This document shows, piece after piece, positions 16,593 through 26,077 of a stretch of 64,000 bases of DNA; within the stretch, counting starts at the first letter, position 1; each line of letters begins with the position of its first letter. Under the pieces are notes generated by a model. It saw only the letters and a list, made by a program, of their open reading frames with translations. It did no database searches and was not told where the DNA came from. This DNA comes from Streptomyces mashuensis (GTDB taxonomy: Bacteria; Actinomycetota; Actinomycetes; Streptomycetales; Streptomycetaceae). Position numbers and translations under genes: made by a program. The stretch lies in contig NZ_BNBD01000016.1 in the NCBI RefSeq assembly GCF_014654785.1, positions 1-64,000 on the forward strand. The letters are read 5' to 3'.

Positions 16593-17492
16593 TCACTCCC
16601 CCGCGGCCGGGCCGTGCCCGGGTCCGCGCCCGTGCCCGTGGCCCGGGAGGACGCGTTCCAGGGCCTCCCAGCCCGTGTCGCGGGCGCGTTCGGCGGCCTC
16701 GGCGCGCCCGCCGCCCCGCAGGCCGAACAGCCGCTTGGCCAGGAGGAGGTACAGCACCACGGCGAGGTTGACGACCAGGGTGAGGACCTTGGTCGCGCCG
16801 ACGTGGCCGGTGAGTTCGTAGAGTTCCGGCACCAGCAGGACGGTGGTGGCGACGAAGGTGAGGTACTCGGCCCAGCGCCGGCCCTTCCACAGGCCGACCG
16901 CCTCGACGCCTTCGAGCAACGCGTAGGCGCCCAGGACGGCGCCGATGGCCCACAGGGTGGAGGAGCGGGCGGCGAAGGCGCGGTCCAGTTCGCCGAGGAG
17001 GCCGTGGCCGTGCCGGCCGCTGGGTCCGCCGACGCCGTTCTGCAGGGCGTCCGTCACGCGGTAGAACGGCCCCCGGAGCCGTTCCCGCCGGTCGGCGAAG
17101 AGCAGGACGGCGACGGACAGGGTGCCCAGCACGAGGAAGTGCAGCAGCCGGTCGGCGGCGATGAGCCGGAGCATGTAACGGTCGCGCAGGGGCCGGCCGC
17201 GCAGCGGGAGGGCGATCTCCTCGCGGGCGGGGGGCACCTCGCGCCCCGGGCGGCCGGGGCGCGGCAGCACGACCCAGGCGTCGCAGCGCAGACAGCGGTG
17301 CCAGCGCAGGCCGTCCGGCGCCTCCCGGGCCAGCAGCGCGTCCTCCGGCCGCAGCCGGGCCGCGTCGGTGCCCACCACGTGGTGGCCGTGCAGGGCGCAG
17401 CCGAGCAGTTCGTACCGCAGCCCGCGGCGCTTCCCCTCCACGCCGGGCGCCGGCTGCAGCCGCGGTCCGTTCCGTTCGCTCACGTCGCCCAC
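16593..17492 (-). CDS. DUF2127-like membrane protein
   Basis: 299 residues, GTG start. The soluble N-terminus has a CLRCDAW motif that could bind metal (with an earlier Cys/His pair CALHGHH). Membrane segments follow at about 110-127 (LHFLVLGTLSVAVLLFA), 180-196 (LWAIGAVLGAYALLEGV), 207-223 (TFVATTVLLVPELYELT) and 231-250, with VEAVGLWKGRRWAEYLT as the DUF2127 signature. C-terminal Gly/His-rich tail. Function unknown. It lies 80 bases downstream of the NADH dehydrogenase gene and may share its transcript. Confidence 0.85.
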   Translation of the reverse strand: MGDVSERNGPRLQPAPGVEGKRRGLRYELLGCALHGHHVVGTDAARLRPEDALLAREAPDGLRWHRCLRCDAWVVLPRPGRPGREVPPAREEIALPLRGRPLRDRYMLRLIAADRLLHFLVLGTLSVAVLLFADRRERLRGPFYRVTDALQNGVGGPSGRHGHGLLGELDRAFAARSSTLWAIGAVLGAYALLEGVEAVGLWKGRRWAEYLTFVATTVLLVPELYELTGHVGATKVLTLVVNLAVVLYLLLAKRLFGLRGGGRAEAAERARDTGWEALERVLPGHGHGRGPGHGPAAGE

Positions 17493-17572
17493 ACCTCCGC
17501 ATCATGGCCCGGCCGGACGGCCCGCGGGCACCGCCCCGCGGGGTTTCCTCCGAACAGGGGCCGCGCCGGCAG

Positions 17573-18949
17573 TCAGCCGTGTGCCGGGCCGCCGGGGCCG
17601 CCGGGCCGGACGGCCGTGCGGGCGCGGATCTCGTCGCGGTCGAGGTACGTGGTGGTCTGCTCGAAGTCCTGGAGGGTGGCCGGGCAGTGGTGCTGGAAGC
17701 CGGTGCGGACGTAGTCGTCGCCGGCGGCGGCGTTGAGCAGCCAGTTGGTGACCGTCCTGGTCCGGGCGACGCCGGTGGGGAGGGCCAGCAGGTGATAACC
17801 GCGGGCCACGGCCTGGGCGGGGAGGCCGGTCAGGGGCAGCCCGACGGGGTTGGCGACGGCTTCGTGGCCGCCGAGGTCCACGACGAGGCCGAGGTCCTTG
17901 TGCCGGTAGGGGCGCAGGGGCCGGCCGCGCAGGTGGGCGGCGACGTTGTCGGCGGCGACCACGCCCTGCCGCTGGGCGTGCTGGGCGGTGGGCGGGCACA
18001 CCGCGCCGTCGCCCTTGGCGAGGTCGGGGACGGCGGCGGCGTCGCCGAGGGCGAAGACGCCGTCGTGGCCGGGCAGGGTGAGACGGTCGGTGACGGCGAG
18101 CCGGCCCTTGACGGTCTCGGCGCCGAGCGTGGCGACGAGGGGGCTGGCGGCCACGCCGGCGGTCCACACGAGGGTGCGGCAGGGCAGTTCCCGCCCGTCG
18201 GTGAGGGTGACGCGGTCGGGCCCGGCCTTGGCCACGGAGACGCCGAGGGACACCTCGATGCCGCGCCGGCGCAGGGCGCGCAGGGCCCGGTCGCCGAGCC
18301 GGTCGCCGAGCTCGGGCATGAGCCGGGGCGCGAGGTCGACGACGTGCCAGCGGATCTGCCGGGGGTCGACGCGGCGGTACCGGCGGGCGGCGGCCGCGGT
18401 GAGGCGCTGGAGGGCAGCAGCCGTCTCGGTGCCGGCGTATCCGCCGCCGACCACGACGAAGCCCAGGCGGGCGGCGCGTTCGGCCGGGTCCTCGGTGGCG
18501 TCGGCCAGGTCGAGCTGGGCGATGACGTGGTCGCGCAGGTGGGCGGCCTCGGCCAGGGTCTTCACGCCGTGGGCGTGCTCGGTGAGGCCGGGGATGTCGA
18601 AGGTGCGGGTGACGCTGCCGGGGGTGAGGACGACGACGTCGTACGGTTCGTCGACGGTCTCGTCGTCGATCCTCCGGATCACGCAGACCTTGGCGTCCGG
18701 GTCGACGCCCACGGCCCGGCCGGGCAGGACCCGGGTGCGGCGCAGCCGGCGGCGGAGCGAGACGGCCACGGACTGGGGGGTGAGGACACCGGACGCCACG
18801 TGGGGCAGGAGGGGCAGGTAGAGCTGGTAGTCGGTCGGGGTGGCCAGCGTGATGCGGGCCTCGTGCGGTGCGAGCGTGCGTTCCAGGCGGCGGGCGCACG
18901 CCAGTCCGGCGAAGCCCCCGCCCACGATGAGGACACGTGGACGATTCAT
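17573..18949 (-). CDS. Type II NADH dehydrogenase-like FAD oxidoreductase
   Basis: 458 residues. FAD-binding VLIVGGGFAGLACARRLE at the N-terminus, NAD-binding VVVGGGYAGTETAAALQ at about 170-186, and the second FAD segment GVFALGDAAAVPDL. The C-terminal region includes an amphipathic stretch for membrane attachment. Such enzymes pass electrons from NADH to quinone without pumping protons. Same strand and direction as the glutamate decarboxylase upstream (65 bases apart), so possibly the distal member of the pls-led transcript. Confidence 0.9.
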   Translation of the reverse strand: MNRPRVLIVGGGFAGLACARRLERTLAPHEARITLATPTDYQLYLPLLPHVASGVLTPQSVAVSLRRRLRRTRVLPGRAVGVDPDAKVCVIRRIDDETVDEPYDVVVLTPGSVTRTFDIPGLTEHAHGVKTLAEAAHLRDHVIAQLDLADATEDPAERAARLGFVVVGGGYAGTETAAALQRLTAAAARRYRRVDPRQIRWHVVDLAPRLMPELGDRLGDRALRALRRRGIEVSLGVSVAKAGPDRVTLTDGRELPCRTLVWTAGVAASPLVATLGAETVKGRLAVTDRLTLPGHDGVFALGDAAAVPDLAKGDGAVCPPTAQHAQRQGVVAADNVAAHLRGRPLRPYRHKDLGLVVDLGGHEAVANPVGLPLTGLPAQAVARGYHLLALPTGVARTRTVTNWLLNAAAGDDYVRTGFQHHCPATLQDFEQTTTYLDRDEIRARTAVRPGGPGGPAHG

Positions 18950-19014
18950 ACGGCACGTGTGCTCGCTCGGCCCGGCTTCAGTCCTGCCGTCCGGGCGCTT
19001 CGGTGCCTGTTCCG

Positions 19015-20454
19015 TCAGCGGCGGCCGGGTTCGCGGGGGTTGTGGGTCTCGGCGCCGTGGGCGAAGGCGCCGGCGTCGTCCCGGCTGCGCTGGGGCCGGC
19101 CCTGTTTCTCCAGGCGCGGCAGGACGCGCCGCAGGTCGTCGAGGAAGAGGCCGGCGAGGTCGTGGCTGAAGCCGTTGCGCACCACGACGCGGAGCACGGC
19201 CAGGTCGGTGCGGTTGGCGGGGAAGGTGTAGGCGGGGACGAGCCAGCCGCGTTCGCGCAGGGCCGCGGAGACGTCGAAGACGGTGAAGGCGCCGATGCCC
19301 TCGCGGACGCGGAAGGCGAGGACGGGCAGTTCGCTCCCGTCGGTGACGAGGTCGAAGGGGCCGAGCCGGGCGATCTCCGCGGCCAGCCGGGTGGCGACGT
19401 CGCGGCAGGTCTGCTGGACGCGGCGGTATCCCTCGAAGCCCAGCCGCAGGAAGGTGTAGTACTGGGCGACGACCTGGGCGCCGGGCCGGGAGAAGTTGAG
19501 TGCGAAGGTGGGCATGTCGCCGCCGAGGTAGTTGACGTGGAGGACGAGGTCCTCGGGCAGCGCGTCGGCGTCGCGCCACAGGGCCCAGCCGACGCCGGGC
19601 ATCACCAGGCCGTACTTGTGGCCGGAGGCGTTGACGGAGGCGACGCGGGGCAGCCGGAAGTCCCAGACGAGGCCGGGGTCGAGGAAGGGGGCGACGAAGC
19701 CGCCGGAGGCAGCGTCCACGTGCACGGGGATGTCGAGCCCGGTGCGCTGCTGGAGGTCGTCCAGGGCGGCCGCGACGGCGGACACGGGCTCGTACGAGCC
19801 GTCGAAGGTGGAGCCGAGCACGGTGACGACGCCGATGGTGTTCTCGTCGCAGCGCTCGACGGCCTCGGCCGGGCCGAGGTGGTACCGGTCGCCCTCCAGG
19901 GGGACGTAGCGGGGCTCGACCTCGAAGTAGTCGGCGAACTTCTCCCAGCAGACCTGGACGTTGGCGCCCATGACCAGGTTGGGCCGCCCGGCCGGCGCGC
20001 CCGCGGCGCGGCGGCGGTGCTGCCAGCGGCGCTTGAGCGCCAGCCCGCCGAGCATGGCCGCCTCGCTGGAGCCGGTGGTGGAGCAGCCGACGGCGTGCTC
20101 GGGGGCGGGGGCGTGCCAGAGGCGGGCGAGCATGTGGACGCACCGCTCCTCCAGCTCGGCGGTCTGCGGGTACTCGTCCTTGTCGATCATGTTTTTGTCG
20201 GCGCACTCGGCCATCAGCCGCAGCGCCTGCGGTTCGCCCCAGGTGGACACGAACGTCGCCAGGTTCAGCCGCGCGTTGCCGTCCAGCATCAGCTCGTCGT
20301 GGATCAGCTGGTAGGCCGTTTCGGGTTCCATCTCCCCGCGGGGCAGCGTGTGGCGGGGGACGCGGAGCGGCTCGCGGCTGAAGACGGGGTTGACCTCGAT
20401 GTCGCGGGGCCTGGGGCCGGTGCGGTGTCCGTGGTGCGGGTGCTGGAGCGGCAT
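19015..20454 (-). CDS. gadB: Glutamate decarboxylase
   Basis: 479 residues (GadB about 466). PLP enzyme of fold type I: substrate region FVSTWGEP, TTGSSEAAMLGGLALKRRW, VHVDAASGGFVAPF and the PLP-binding Lys in NASGHKYGLVMPGVGW at about residue 278. It turns L-glutamate into GABA and CO2, consuming a proton, and so serves acid tolerance and nitrogen flux. It follows the M1 peptidase by 57 bases on the same strand. Polylysine-type production is normally an acid-phase trait, so the neighbourhood is suggestive, but a functional tie is inference. Confidence 0.95.
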   Translation of the reverse strand: MPLQHPHHGHRTGPRPRDIEVNPVFSREPLRVPRHTLPRGEMEPETAYQLIHDELMLDGNARLNLATFVSTWGEPQALRLMAECADKNMIDKDEYPQTAELEERCVHMLARLWHAPAPEHAVGCSTTGSSEAAMLGGLALKRRWQHRRRAAGAPAGRPNLVMGANVQVCWEKFADYFEVEPRYVPLEGDRYHLGPAEAVERCDENTIGVVTVLGSTFDGSYEPVSAVAAALDDLQQRTGLDIPVHVDAASGGFVAPFLDPGLVWDFRLPRVASVNASGHKYGLVMPGVGWALWRDADALPEDLVLHVNYLGGDMPTFALNFSRPGAQVVAQYYTFLRLGFEGYRRVQQTCRDVATRLAAEIARLGPFDLVTDGSELPVLAFRVREGIGAFTVFDVSAALRERGWLVPAYTFPANRTDLAVLRVVVRNGFSHDLAGLFLDDLRRVLPRLEKQGRPQRSRDDAGAFAHGAETHNPREPGRR

Positions 20455-20511
20455 CGTCGGCTCGTCCTCTCCTCGTACGGGCGGTCCGTCGCCAAGGACT
20501 CGGGGGAGACG

Positions 20512-21912
20512 TTACTCGGGGAAGCCGGGGAGCCGCTCCTCGAACAGCCACGGGCGCAGGACCTCGTCCGGGTCGTGGCCGGTCACGCGGTGGACGTGGG
20601 CGAGGAAGGCCGTGGTGTCGGCGCTGCCGCCCCGGTGTGCGGCGTGCCAGGTGCGCAGGACGGTGAAGAAGGCGCGGTCGCCGACCGCCAGGCGCAGGGC
20701 GTGCAGGGTGCAGGCGCCCCGCGTGTAGACGCGGTCGTCGAACAGCCGCCGGGGGCCCGGGTCTGCGGTGCACAGGTCCTGGGGGCGGCGGGACAGCTCG
20801 TGCCGGGCCTGCCGGGCGAGCGTGTCGGCGTCGTCCTCCCCGAGGTGTTCCGACCAGAGCCACTCGGCGTAGGTGGCGAAGCCCTCGTTGAGCCAGATGT
20901 GGCGCCAGTCGGCCAAGCCGACGCTGTTGCCGAACCACTGGTGGGCGAGTTCGTGGGCGACGAGGGTCTCCCAGCCGCGCCGGCCGTCGACGTGGTTGCT
21001 GCCGAAGACGGAGAGGGTCTGGTTCTCGACGGGGGCGGCGAGTTCGGCGTCGACGACCACGGCCCCGTAGGTGTCGAAGGGGTAGGGGCCGAAGAGGGCG
21101 GTGAAGGCGCGCATCATCGCGGGCTGGCGGGCCAGGTCGTGGCGGGCCTGCTCGCCGAGCCGGTCCGGGTAGGCGTTGCGCAGGAAGTCCTGCTCGTCGA
21201 GGGTGAGGCGGCCGGTGTAGACGGCGGCGAGGTAGGAGGACATGGGGCCGGCGTGGTGGTGGGTCCAGCGCACTCCCCCGTCGACGGGGCGGCGTTCCAC
21301 GGGCGTGCCGTTGGCGAGGGCGGTGTATCCGTCGGGCACGGTGACGGAGATGGTGTAGGCGGCCTTGTCGTCGGGGCGGTCGTTGCAGGGGAACCAGGAG
21401 GGGGCGCCGAGGGGCTGGGAGGCGACGAGGGTGCCGCCGTGCGGGTCGCCGGTGCGTTCCCAGCCGATGGTGCCGAAGGGGCCGCTGACGGGCCGGGGCC
21501 GGCCGCCGTAGCGGATGTCGGCGGTGAAGGGCCGGTCGGGTGCGAGCGGCCGGTCGCCGGTGAGCAGCAGTTTGCCGCCCCGGTGGCGTACGGTCGCCGG
21601 GGCGCCGTCGAGGTGGGCGGAGCGGACCGACAGCCGGTGCAGGTCGAGGGCGACGTGCGGGGTGAGGCCGGTGGCGACGGCGTGGATGCGGGCGGTGCCT
21701 TCGAGGTGGTCGCGCACCGGGTCGTAGCTGAGCCGCAGCTCGTACGAGAGGGTGCGGTGGCCGTCGCTGCCGTGGTCGGGGAAGTAGCGGGGGGCGGCGG
21801 GTGCCCGCCGGCTGTCGCCGCCGCAGAGCGCGGCGGCGACAGCCGGCGGGAGGGCGGCCGCGGCCCTGAGCAGGCCGCGGCGGCTGCACCGTAAGCGGGG
21901 GGCGGTGGTCAT
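20512..21912 (-). CDS. Secreted M1-family zinc aminopeptidase with a TTA codon
   Basis: 466 residues. N-terminal twin-arginine-type signal CSRRGLLRAAAALPPAVAAAL. Exopeptidase marker APVENQTLS (GxMEN region), zinc site VAHELAHQWFGN (about 316-327) and WLNEGFATYAEW supplying the third ligand, in the usual M1 order. Shorter than full M1 enzymes: it ends after the catalytic and thermolysin-like domains. The ATG overlaps the pls stop by 4 bases, so the two are coupled. Known epsilon-polylysine-degrading enzymes of producers are zinc aminopeptidases, which makes polymer trimming or self-protection the likeliest role. Codon 7 (21892-21894) is TTA, implying bldA-timed translation. Confidence 0.92.
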   Translation of the reverse strand: MTTAPRLRCSRRGLLRAAAALPPAVAAALCGGDSRRAPAAPRYFPDHGSDGHRTLSYELRLSYDPVRDHLEGTARIHAVATGLTPHVALDLHRLSVRSAHLDGAPATVRHRGGKLLLTGDRPLAPDRPFTADIRYGGRPRPVSGPFGTIGWERTGDPHGGTLVASQPLGAPSWFPCNDRPDDKAAYTISVTVPDGYTALANGTPVERRPVDGGVRWTHHHAGPMSSYLAAVYTGRLTLDEQDFLRNAYPDRLGEQARHDLARQPAMMRAFTALFGPYPFDTYGAVVVDAELAAPVENQTLSVFGSNHVDGRRGWETLVAHELAHQWFGNSVGLADWRHIWLNEGFATYAEWLWSEHLGEDDADTLARQARHELSRRPQDLCTADPGPRRLFDDRVYTRGACTLHALRLAVGDRAFFTVLRTWHAAHRGGSADTTAFLAHVHRVTGHDPDEVLRPWLFEERLPGFPE

Positions 21913-24900
21913 GCCGCCCGTCCCGCCGCGACGCCGGCGATCGGGTTGCCCGTCCACTCGGTGCCGGCGGGCACCGTCTCGCCGCGCATGACGAGGGACG
22001 AGGGGCCGATGGCGGCGTGGTCGCCGATCGTGGTGCCCGGCAGGGTGATGCCGTGGGGGCCGAGCGAGGCGCCCGGGCCGAGCCGGACGGTGTCCATCCG
22101 CATGATGCGGTCGTGGAAGAGGTGCGTCTGCAGTACGCAGCCGCGGTTGACGGTGGCGCCGTCGCCGAGGCTGACCAGGTCGGTCTCGGGCAGCCAGTAC
22201 GTGTCGCACCACACGCCGCGGCCGACGCGGGCGCCGAGGCTGCGCAGCCACCAGCCGAGGACGGGGGTGCCGGTGAAGGGGCCGGCGAACCAGGGCACGG
22301 CGAGCGACTCGACGAAGGTGTCGTACAGCTCGTTGCGCCACACGAAGGAGCTCCACAGCGGCCGTTCGGTGGCGGTGAAACGTCCCACCAGGAGCCATTT
22401 GGCGGCGGTCGCGACGAGGGCGGCCACCAGGCCCGCGGCCAGCAGCAGTGGCCCGCCGACGAGCGCGGCCAGGCCGAGGCCGCCGGCGTCCAGGGCCTCC
22501 TGCTGGCCCAGCAGCACGACCTCTGCGAGCGCCAGTCCGCACATGAGGGGCAGTATGCGGCACATCTCGACGGCCGCGCGGGCGACGACGAGACGGCGTG
22601 GCGGCTCGAAGGTGCGTGCGGCGTCGGCGGTGGCCGCCACCCGGGGCAGCGGCAGGGCGGGGCGGCCCAGCCAGGAGCTGCCGGGTTCGCTGTGCTCGGG
22701 GGCGTCGGACAGGACGCCGACGAGGCCCCGGTCGGGCACCGCGCGGCCGGGGCCCACGATGCCGGAGTTGCCGACGAAGGCGCGGTGGCCGATGCGGACC
22801 GGGCCGAGCAGCATCCGCCCGGCGCGCAGCTCGAAGGGGGCGACGAGCGTGTCGTCGGCGAGGAACGCGCCGTCCTCGACGGTCAGGAGCGAGGGCAGCG
22901 GCAGCACCGTGGAGATCTCGGCGCGGCGGCCGACGCGGGCGCCCAGCAGGCGCAGCCACAGCGGGGTGGCCAGGCTGGCGTAGAGGGGGAAGAGGGAGGA
23001 GCGGCTGCCGTCGAGGAGGCGGGCCACCAGCCACACCCGCCAGGCGACGCCGCCGTCGGCGGGGTGCTCGCCGGGCCGGATGCCGCGGCCCAGGGCGCGG
23101 ACCAGCCCGGCGACGAGCAGGATCTGGCAGACGAGGGTGAGCAGGGTGAAGGGCGGTACGGCGAGCAGCATCCACAGGGCCGCGGACGACAGGGTGGCGC
23201 AGTCCCGGACGAGGAGGTAGGTGCCCACGAGCGCGGGCAGCGCGGCGGTGAACGGCAGGAGCGGGAGCCCGGCGAGCGAGAGGGCGTAGGCGGGGTCCCA
23301 GCGGCGCGAACGGCGGGGGCGGCGGGGGGCGGCGGGTGCGGCGCCGGCGGGGCGGGCCGGGGAGCCGGCCCATGCCTGGCCGGCGGGCAGGTGGCCCGCC
23401 AGGCAGGCGCCGGCGGCCAGTTCGGCGCCTGCGCCGAGGGAGGCGCCGGGCATCAGCATGCTGCGGTGCCCGACGCGGGCGCCGGCGCCCACCTCGACGG
23501 ATCCGATGCGCAGGACGTCGCCGTCCAGCCACCAGCCGGCGACGTCGGCCTCCGGTTCGACGGCGCAGCCGTCGCCGAAGGAGGCCAGGCCAGTGACCGG
23601 GGGCATGGCGTGCAGGGCGGCGTCGCGGCCGGTGGTGCAGCCGAGGGCGCGGGCGTAGCGGGCGGCCCAGGGCGTGCCGAGCAGGGCGGGCACGCCGAAC
23701 GAGGCGACGGTGCGTTCGGCGGTCCACAGCCGCAGGTGGACGCGGCCGCCGCGCGGGTACGCGCCGGGGGTGATGCCCCGGGTGAGGAGGCGGGCGGCGG
23801 CCGCGCCGGCGACGAAGCGGGCGGGGGCGCTGACGAGGAGCAGCCAGCCGGTGAGGACGAGCCACCAGGGGGTGTGCGGGGCCCAGGCGTGGGGCGCGAG
23901 GAGGCCGAGGACGTTGTCGGCGGCGGCCAGGCCCACGAGGGCGCGCAGGCCGGCGACGCCGAACAGGGCGCCCTGCACGAGGATCTGCGCGGCTCCGGTG
24001 CGGCGGCGCACGGGCCGTACGGGGGCGCGGGTGGCGTCCTGGGCGGTCAGGGAGTCGAGGTGGGCCGCCATGTCGCGCAGGACGGGGTGGCGGTAGAGGT
24101 CGGCGACGGAGACGCCGGGGTGGTGCTGCCGCAGGGCGGAGGCGAGGCGGGCCGCGGCGAGGCTGGTGCCGCCGAGGTCGGTGAAGTGGCTGTCGGGTCC
24201 GGGCCGGATGCCGAGGAGTTCCTCCCACAGGGCGGCCAGGCGGGCGGCGGTGCCGGAGAGGGGCTCGCCGCCGGCGGGGCCGGCGGTGGTGGGCAGGGGC
24301 CAGGGCAGGCGGTCGCGGTCGACCTTGCCGGAGGTGCGCGTGGGCAGGACGGGGACCTCGGCCAGGACGGGCACGAGGGCGGCGGGCAGGCGCCGGGCGA
24401 GCAGTTCCCTGGCCCGTTCGCGGTCGTAGCCGTCGCCGGGGACGACGTAGCCGGCCAGGAGCGTGCCGCCGGCGGGGGTGGTGCGCACGGCGGCGGCCGC
24501 GCCGCGCACGCCGGGCAGTGCGGCGAGCGCCGCGTCGATCTCGCCGAGTTCGAGGCGCCGGCCGCCGATCTTGATCTGGTCGTCGGCGCGGCCGGCGAAC
24601 ACCAGTCCTTCGGGGTCGGCCCGGACGAGGTCGCCGGTGCGGTAGGCGCGGGCGGTGTTGAGGACGGGGCAGGGGCGGAAGCGTTCGGCGTCCTTGCGGC
24701 GGTCGAGGTAGCGGGCCACGCCGGCCCCGGAGACGACGAGTTCGCCCTCCTCGCCGGGCGCCACGGGCTCGCCGGCCTCGTCGACGACGGCCAGGTCGTA
24801 GCCGTCGAGCGGCAGCCCGATGCGGACGGGCTCGCCGGGCAGCAGCCGCGCGGCGCAGGCCACGACGGTGGTCTCGGTGGGGCCGTAGGTGTTCCACATC

Positions 24901-25796
24901 TCGCGGCCGGGCACGGCGAAGCGGTCGACGAGTCCGGCGGGGCATGCCTCGCCGCCGACGATGAGCAGCCGGACGCGGGTGAGGCACTCGTCGGGCCACA
25001 GGGCGGCGAGGGTGGGGACGGTGGAGACGACGGTGATGCCGCGTTCGACGAGCCAGGGCCCGAGTTCGTGGCCGGCGCGGACGAGGGAGCGCGGCGCGGG
25101 CACCAGACAGGCGCCGTGCCGCCAGGCCAGCCACATCTCCTCGCAGGAGGCGTCGAAGGCGACGGAGAGCCCGGCCAGGACCCGGTCGCCGGGGCCGAGG
25201 GGGGCGTCGCGGAGGAACAGCCGGGCCTCGGCGTCGACGAAGGCTGCGGCGCTGCGGTGGCTGACGGCGACGCCCTTGGGGGCGCCGGTGGAGCCGGAGG
25301 TGAAGATGATCCAGGCGTCGTCGTGCGGGGCCGGCGGGTACCCGGCGCGGCCGGCGGGCGCGGTGACGCCGGGTGCGGGGACGCCGTCGCCGGTCAGGAC
25401 GGCGCAGACGCCCGCCTCGGTGAACACGGTGGTGGCGCGCTCGTCGGGGTCGTCGGCGTCGACGGGTACGTAGGCGGCGCCGCAGCGCAGGACGGCCAGG
25501 ATCGACAGGTAGAGCTCGGCGGTGCCGGAGGGGACGCGCACGCCGATCCGGTCGCCCGGCCCGGCACCGGCCCGGCGCAGCCGCTCGGCCCGGACGTCGA
25601 CCTCGGCGAGCAGGTCACGGTAGGTGAGGAGGTCCGTGCCGGTGTCGAGGGCGGGGGCGTCGGGGTGGGTCCCGGCGGTGGTGTCCAGGACGTCGAGCAG
25701 CGTACGGGCCGGCGCCGCCGGGGCGCCGCGGTAGTGCGCGACGGCGGTGCGCGGCTCCGGGGGGAGCGGTAGGGAATCGGGAAGGGGCAGTGACAT
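21909..25796 (-). CDS. pls: Pls-type nonribosomal peptide synthetase (epsilon-polylysine synthetase family)
   Basis: 1295 residues, close to the roughly 1320 of Streptomyces albulus Pls. Order: adenylation domain (about 30-520; IIFTSGSTGAPKGVAVSH, MWNTYGPTETTVV, YRTGDLVR, catalytic Lys in TSGKVDR), carrier domain (Ser in DLGGTSLAAARL, about 543), then a long part with about six membrane helices alternating with three tandem left-handed-beta-helix-like soluble segments (e.g. IGHRAFVGNSGIVGPG, LGPGASLGPHGITLPGTTIG), as in Pls/PosA enzymes. No condensation or thioesterase domain of the usual kind. Aligning to GrsA by eye, the pocket reads D-A-E-S-I-G-T-V-V-K; from memory bacitracin's Lys module is DAESIGSVCK, so L-lysine is the predicted substrate. 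ATG 25796 follows AGGGACGT. Confidence 0.93.
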   Translation of the reverse strand: MSLPLPDSLPLPPEPRTAVAHYRGAPAAPARTLLDVLDTTAGTHPDAPALDTGTDLLTYRDLLAEVDVRAERLRRAGAGPGDRIGVRVPSGTAELYLSILAVLRCGAAYVPVDADDPDERATTVFTEAGVCAVLTGDGVPAPGVTAPAGRAGYPPAPHDDAWIIFTSGSTGAPKGVAVSHRSAAAFVDAEARLFLRDAPLGPGDRVLAGLSVAFDASCEEMWLAWRHGACLVPAPRSLVRAGHELGPWLVERGITVVSTVPTLAALWPDECLTRVRLLIVGGEACPAGLVDRFAVPGREMWNTYGPTETTVVACAARLLPGEPVRIGLPLDGYDLAVVDEAGEPVAPGEEGELVVSGAGVARYLDRRKDAERFRPCPVLNTARAYRTGDLVRADPEGLVFAGRADDQIKIGGRRLELGEIDAALAALPGVRGAAAAVRTTPAGGTLLAGYVVPGDGYDRERARELLARRLPAALVPVLAEVPVLPTRTSGKVDRDRLPWPLPTTAGPAGGEPLSGTAARLAALWEELLGIRPGPDSHFTDLGGTSLAAARLASALRQHHPGVSVADLYRHPVLRDMAAHLDSLTAQDATRAPVRPVRRRTGAAQILVQGALFGVAGLRALVGLAAADNVLGLLAPHAWAPHTPWWLVLTGWLLLVSAPARFVAGAAAARLLTRGITPGAYPRGGRVHLRLWTAERTVASFGVPALLGTPWAARYARALGCTTGRDAALHAMPPVTGLASFGDGCAVEPEADVAGWWLDGDVLRIGSVEVGAGARVGHRSMLMPGASLGAGAELAAGACLAGHLPAGQAWAGSPARPAGAAPAAPRRPRRSRRWDPAYALSLAGLPLLPFTAALPALVGTYLLVRDCATLSSAALWMLLAVPPFTLLTLVCQILLVAGLVRALGRGIRPGEHPADGGVAWRVWLVARLLDGSRSSLFPLYASLATPLWLRLLGARVGRRAEISTVLPLPSLLTVEDGAFLADDTLVAPFELRAGRMLLGPVRIGHRAFVGNSGIVGPGRAVPDRGLVGVLSDAPEHSEPGSSWLGRPALPLPRVAATADAARTFEPPRRLVVARAAVEMCRILPLMCGLALAEVVLLGQQEALDAGGLGLAALVGGPLLLAAGLVAALVATAAKWLLVGRFTATERPLWSSFVWRNELYDTFVESLAVPWFAGPFTGTPVLGWWLRSLGARVGRGVWCDTYWLPETDLVSLGDGATVNRGCVLQTHLFHDRIMRMDTVRLGPGASLGPHGITLPGTTIGDHAAIGPSSLVMRGETVPAGTEWTGNPIAGVAAGRAA

Positions 25797-25970
25797 TCGG
25801 TACGTCCCTGGTCGGGCTGGGCAACGCGGACACGTGAGGCGTCCGCACCCCCAGACGGCGGGGACGCGGGTCCGGTTCACGCGGCGGAGCCGACCGCTCC
25901 GGAAATCGAACAGTCCGGTAAAGAACCGGTAGGGGGCTTCACATCCCACCTCGGAGGGCCGTTCCGGTAC

Positions 25971-26009
25971 GGAATCCACGGCCGGAAGGCCGTCCTCCAT
26001 GGGGATTCC
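25971..26009. repeat. Nested inverted repeat between pls and photolyase
   Basis: Outer arms GGAATCC (25971-25977) and GGATTCC (26003-26009) enclose a perfect inner hairpin ACGGCC-GGAA-GGCCGT (25978-25993), leaving nine unpaired bases on one side. It may be an operator for a dimeric regulator or an RNA structure in the pls leader about 180-210 bases before its start codon. Confidence 0.5.
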
Positions 26010-26077
26010 TTGGTCAAGAATTAGCCACCCCCTGGCACTCTTTTCGGTCACCATGCGGTCGGCGTCCGGTCTGTTTT

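Noticed and set aside
17573..25134. Very long open frames on both strands (e.g. 17573-21889, 20512-25134, 18937-21894)
   Set aside because: They are products of high GC, run antisense or out of frame to well-identified genes (NADH dehydrogenase, GAD, M1 peptidase, Pls), and encode Arg/Pro- or Gly/Val-rich nonsense.
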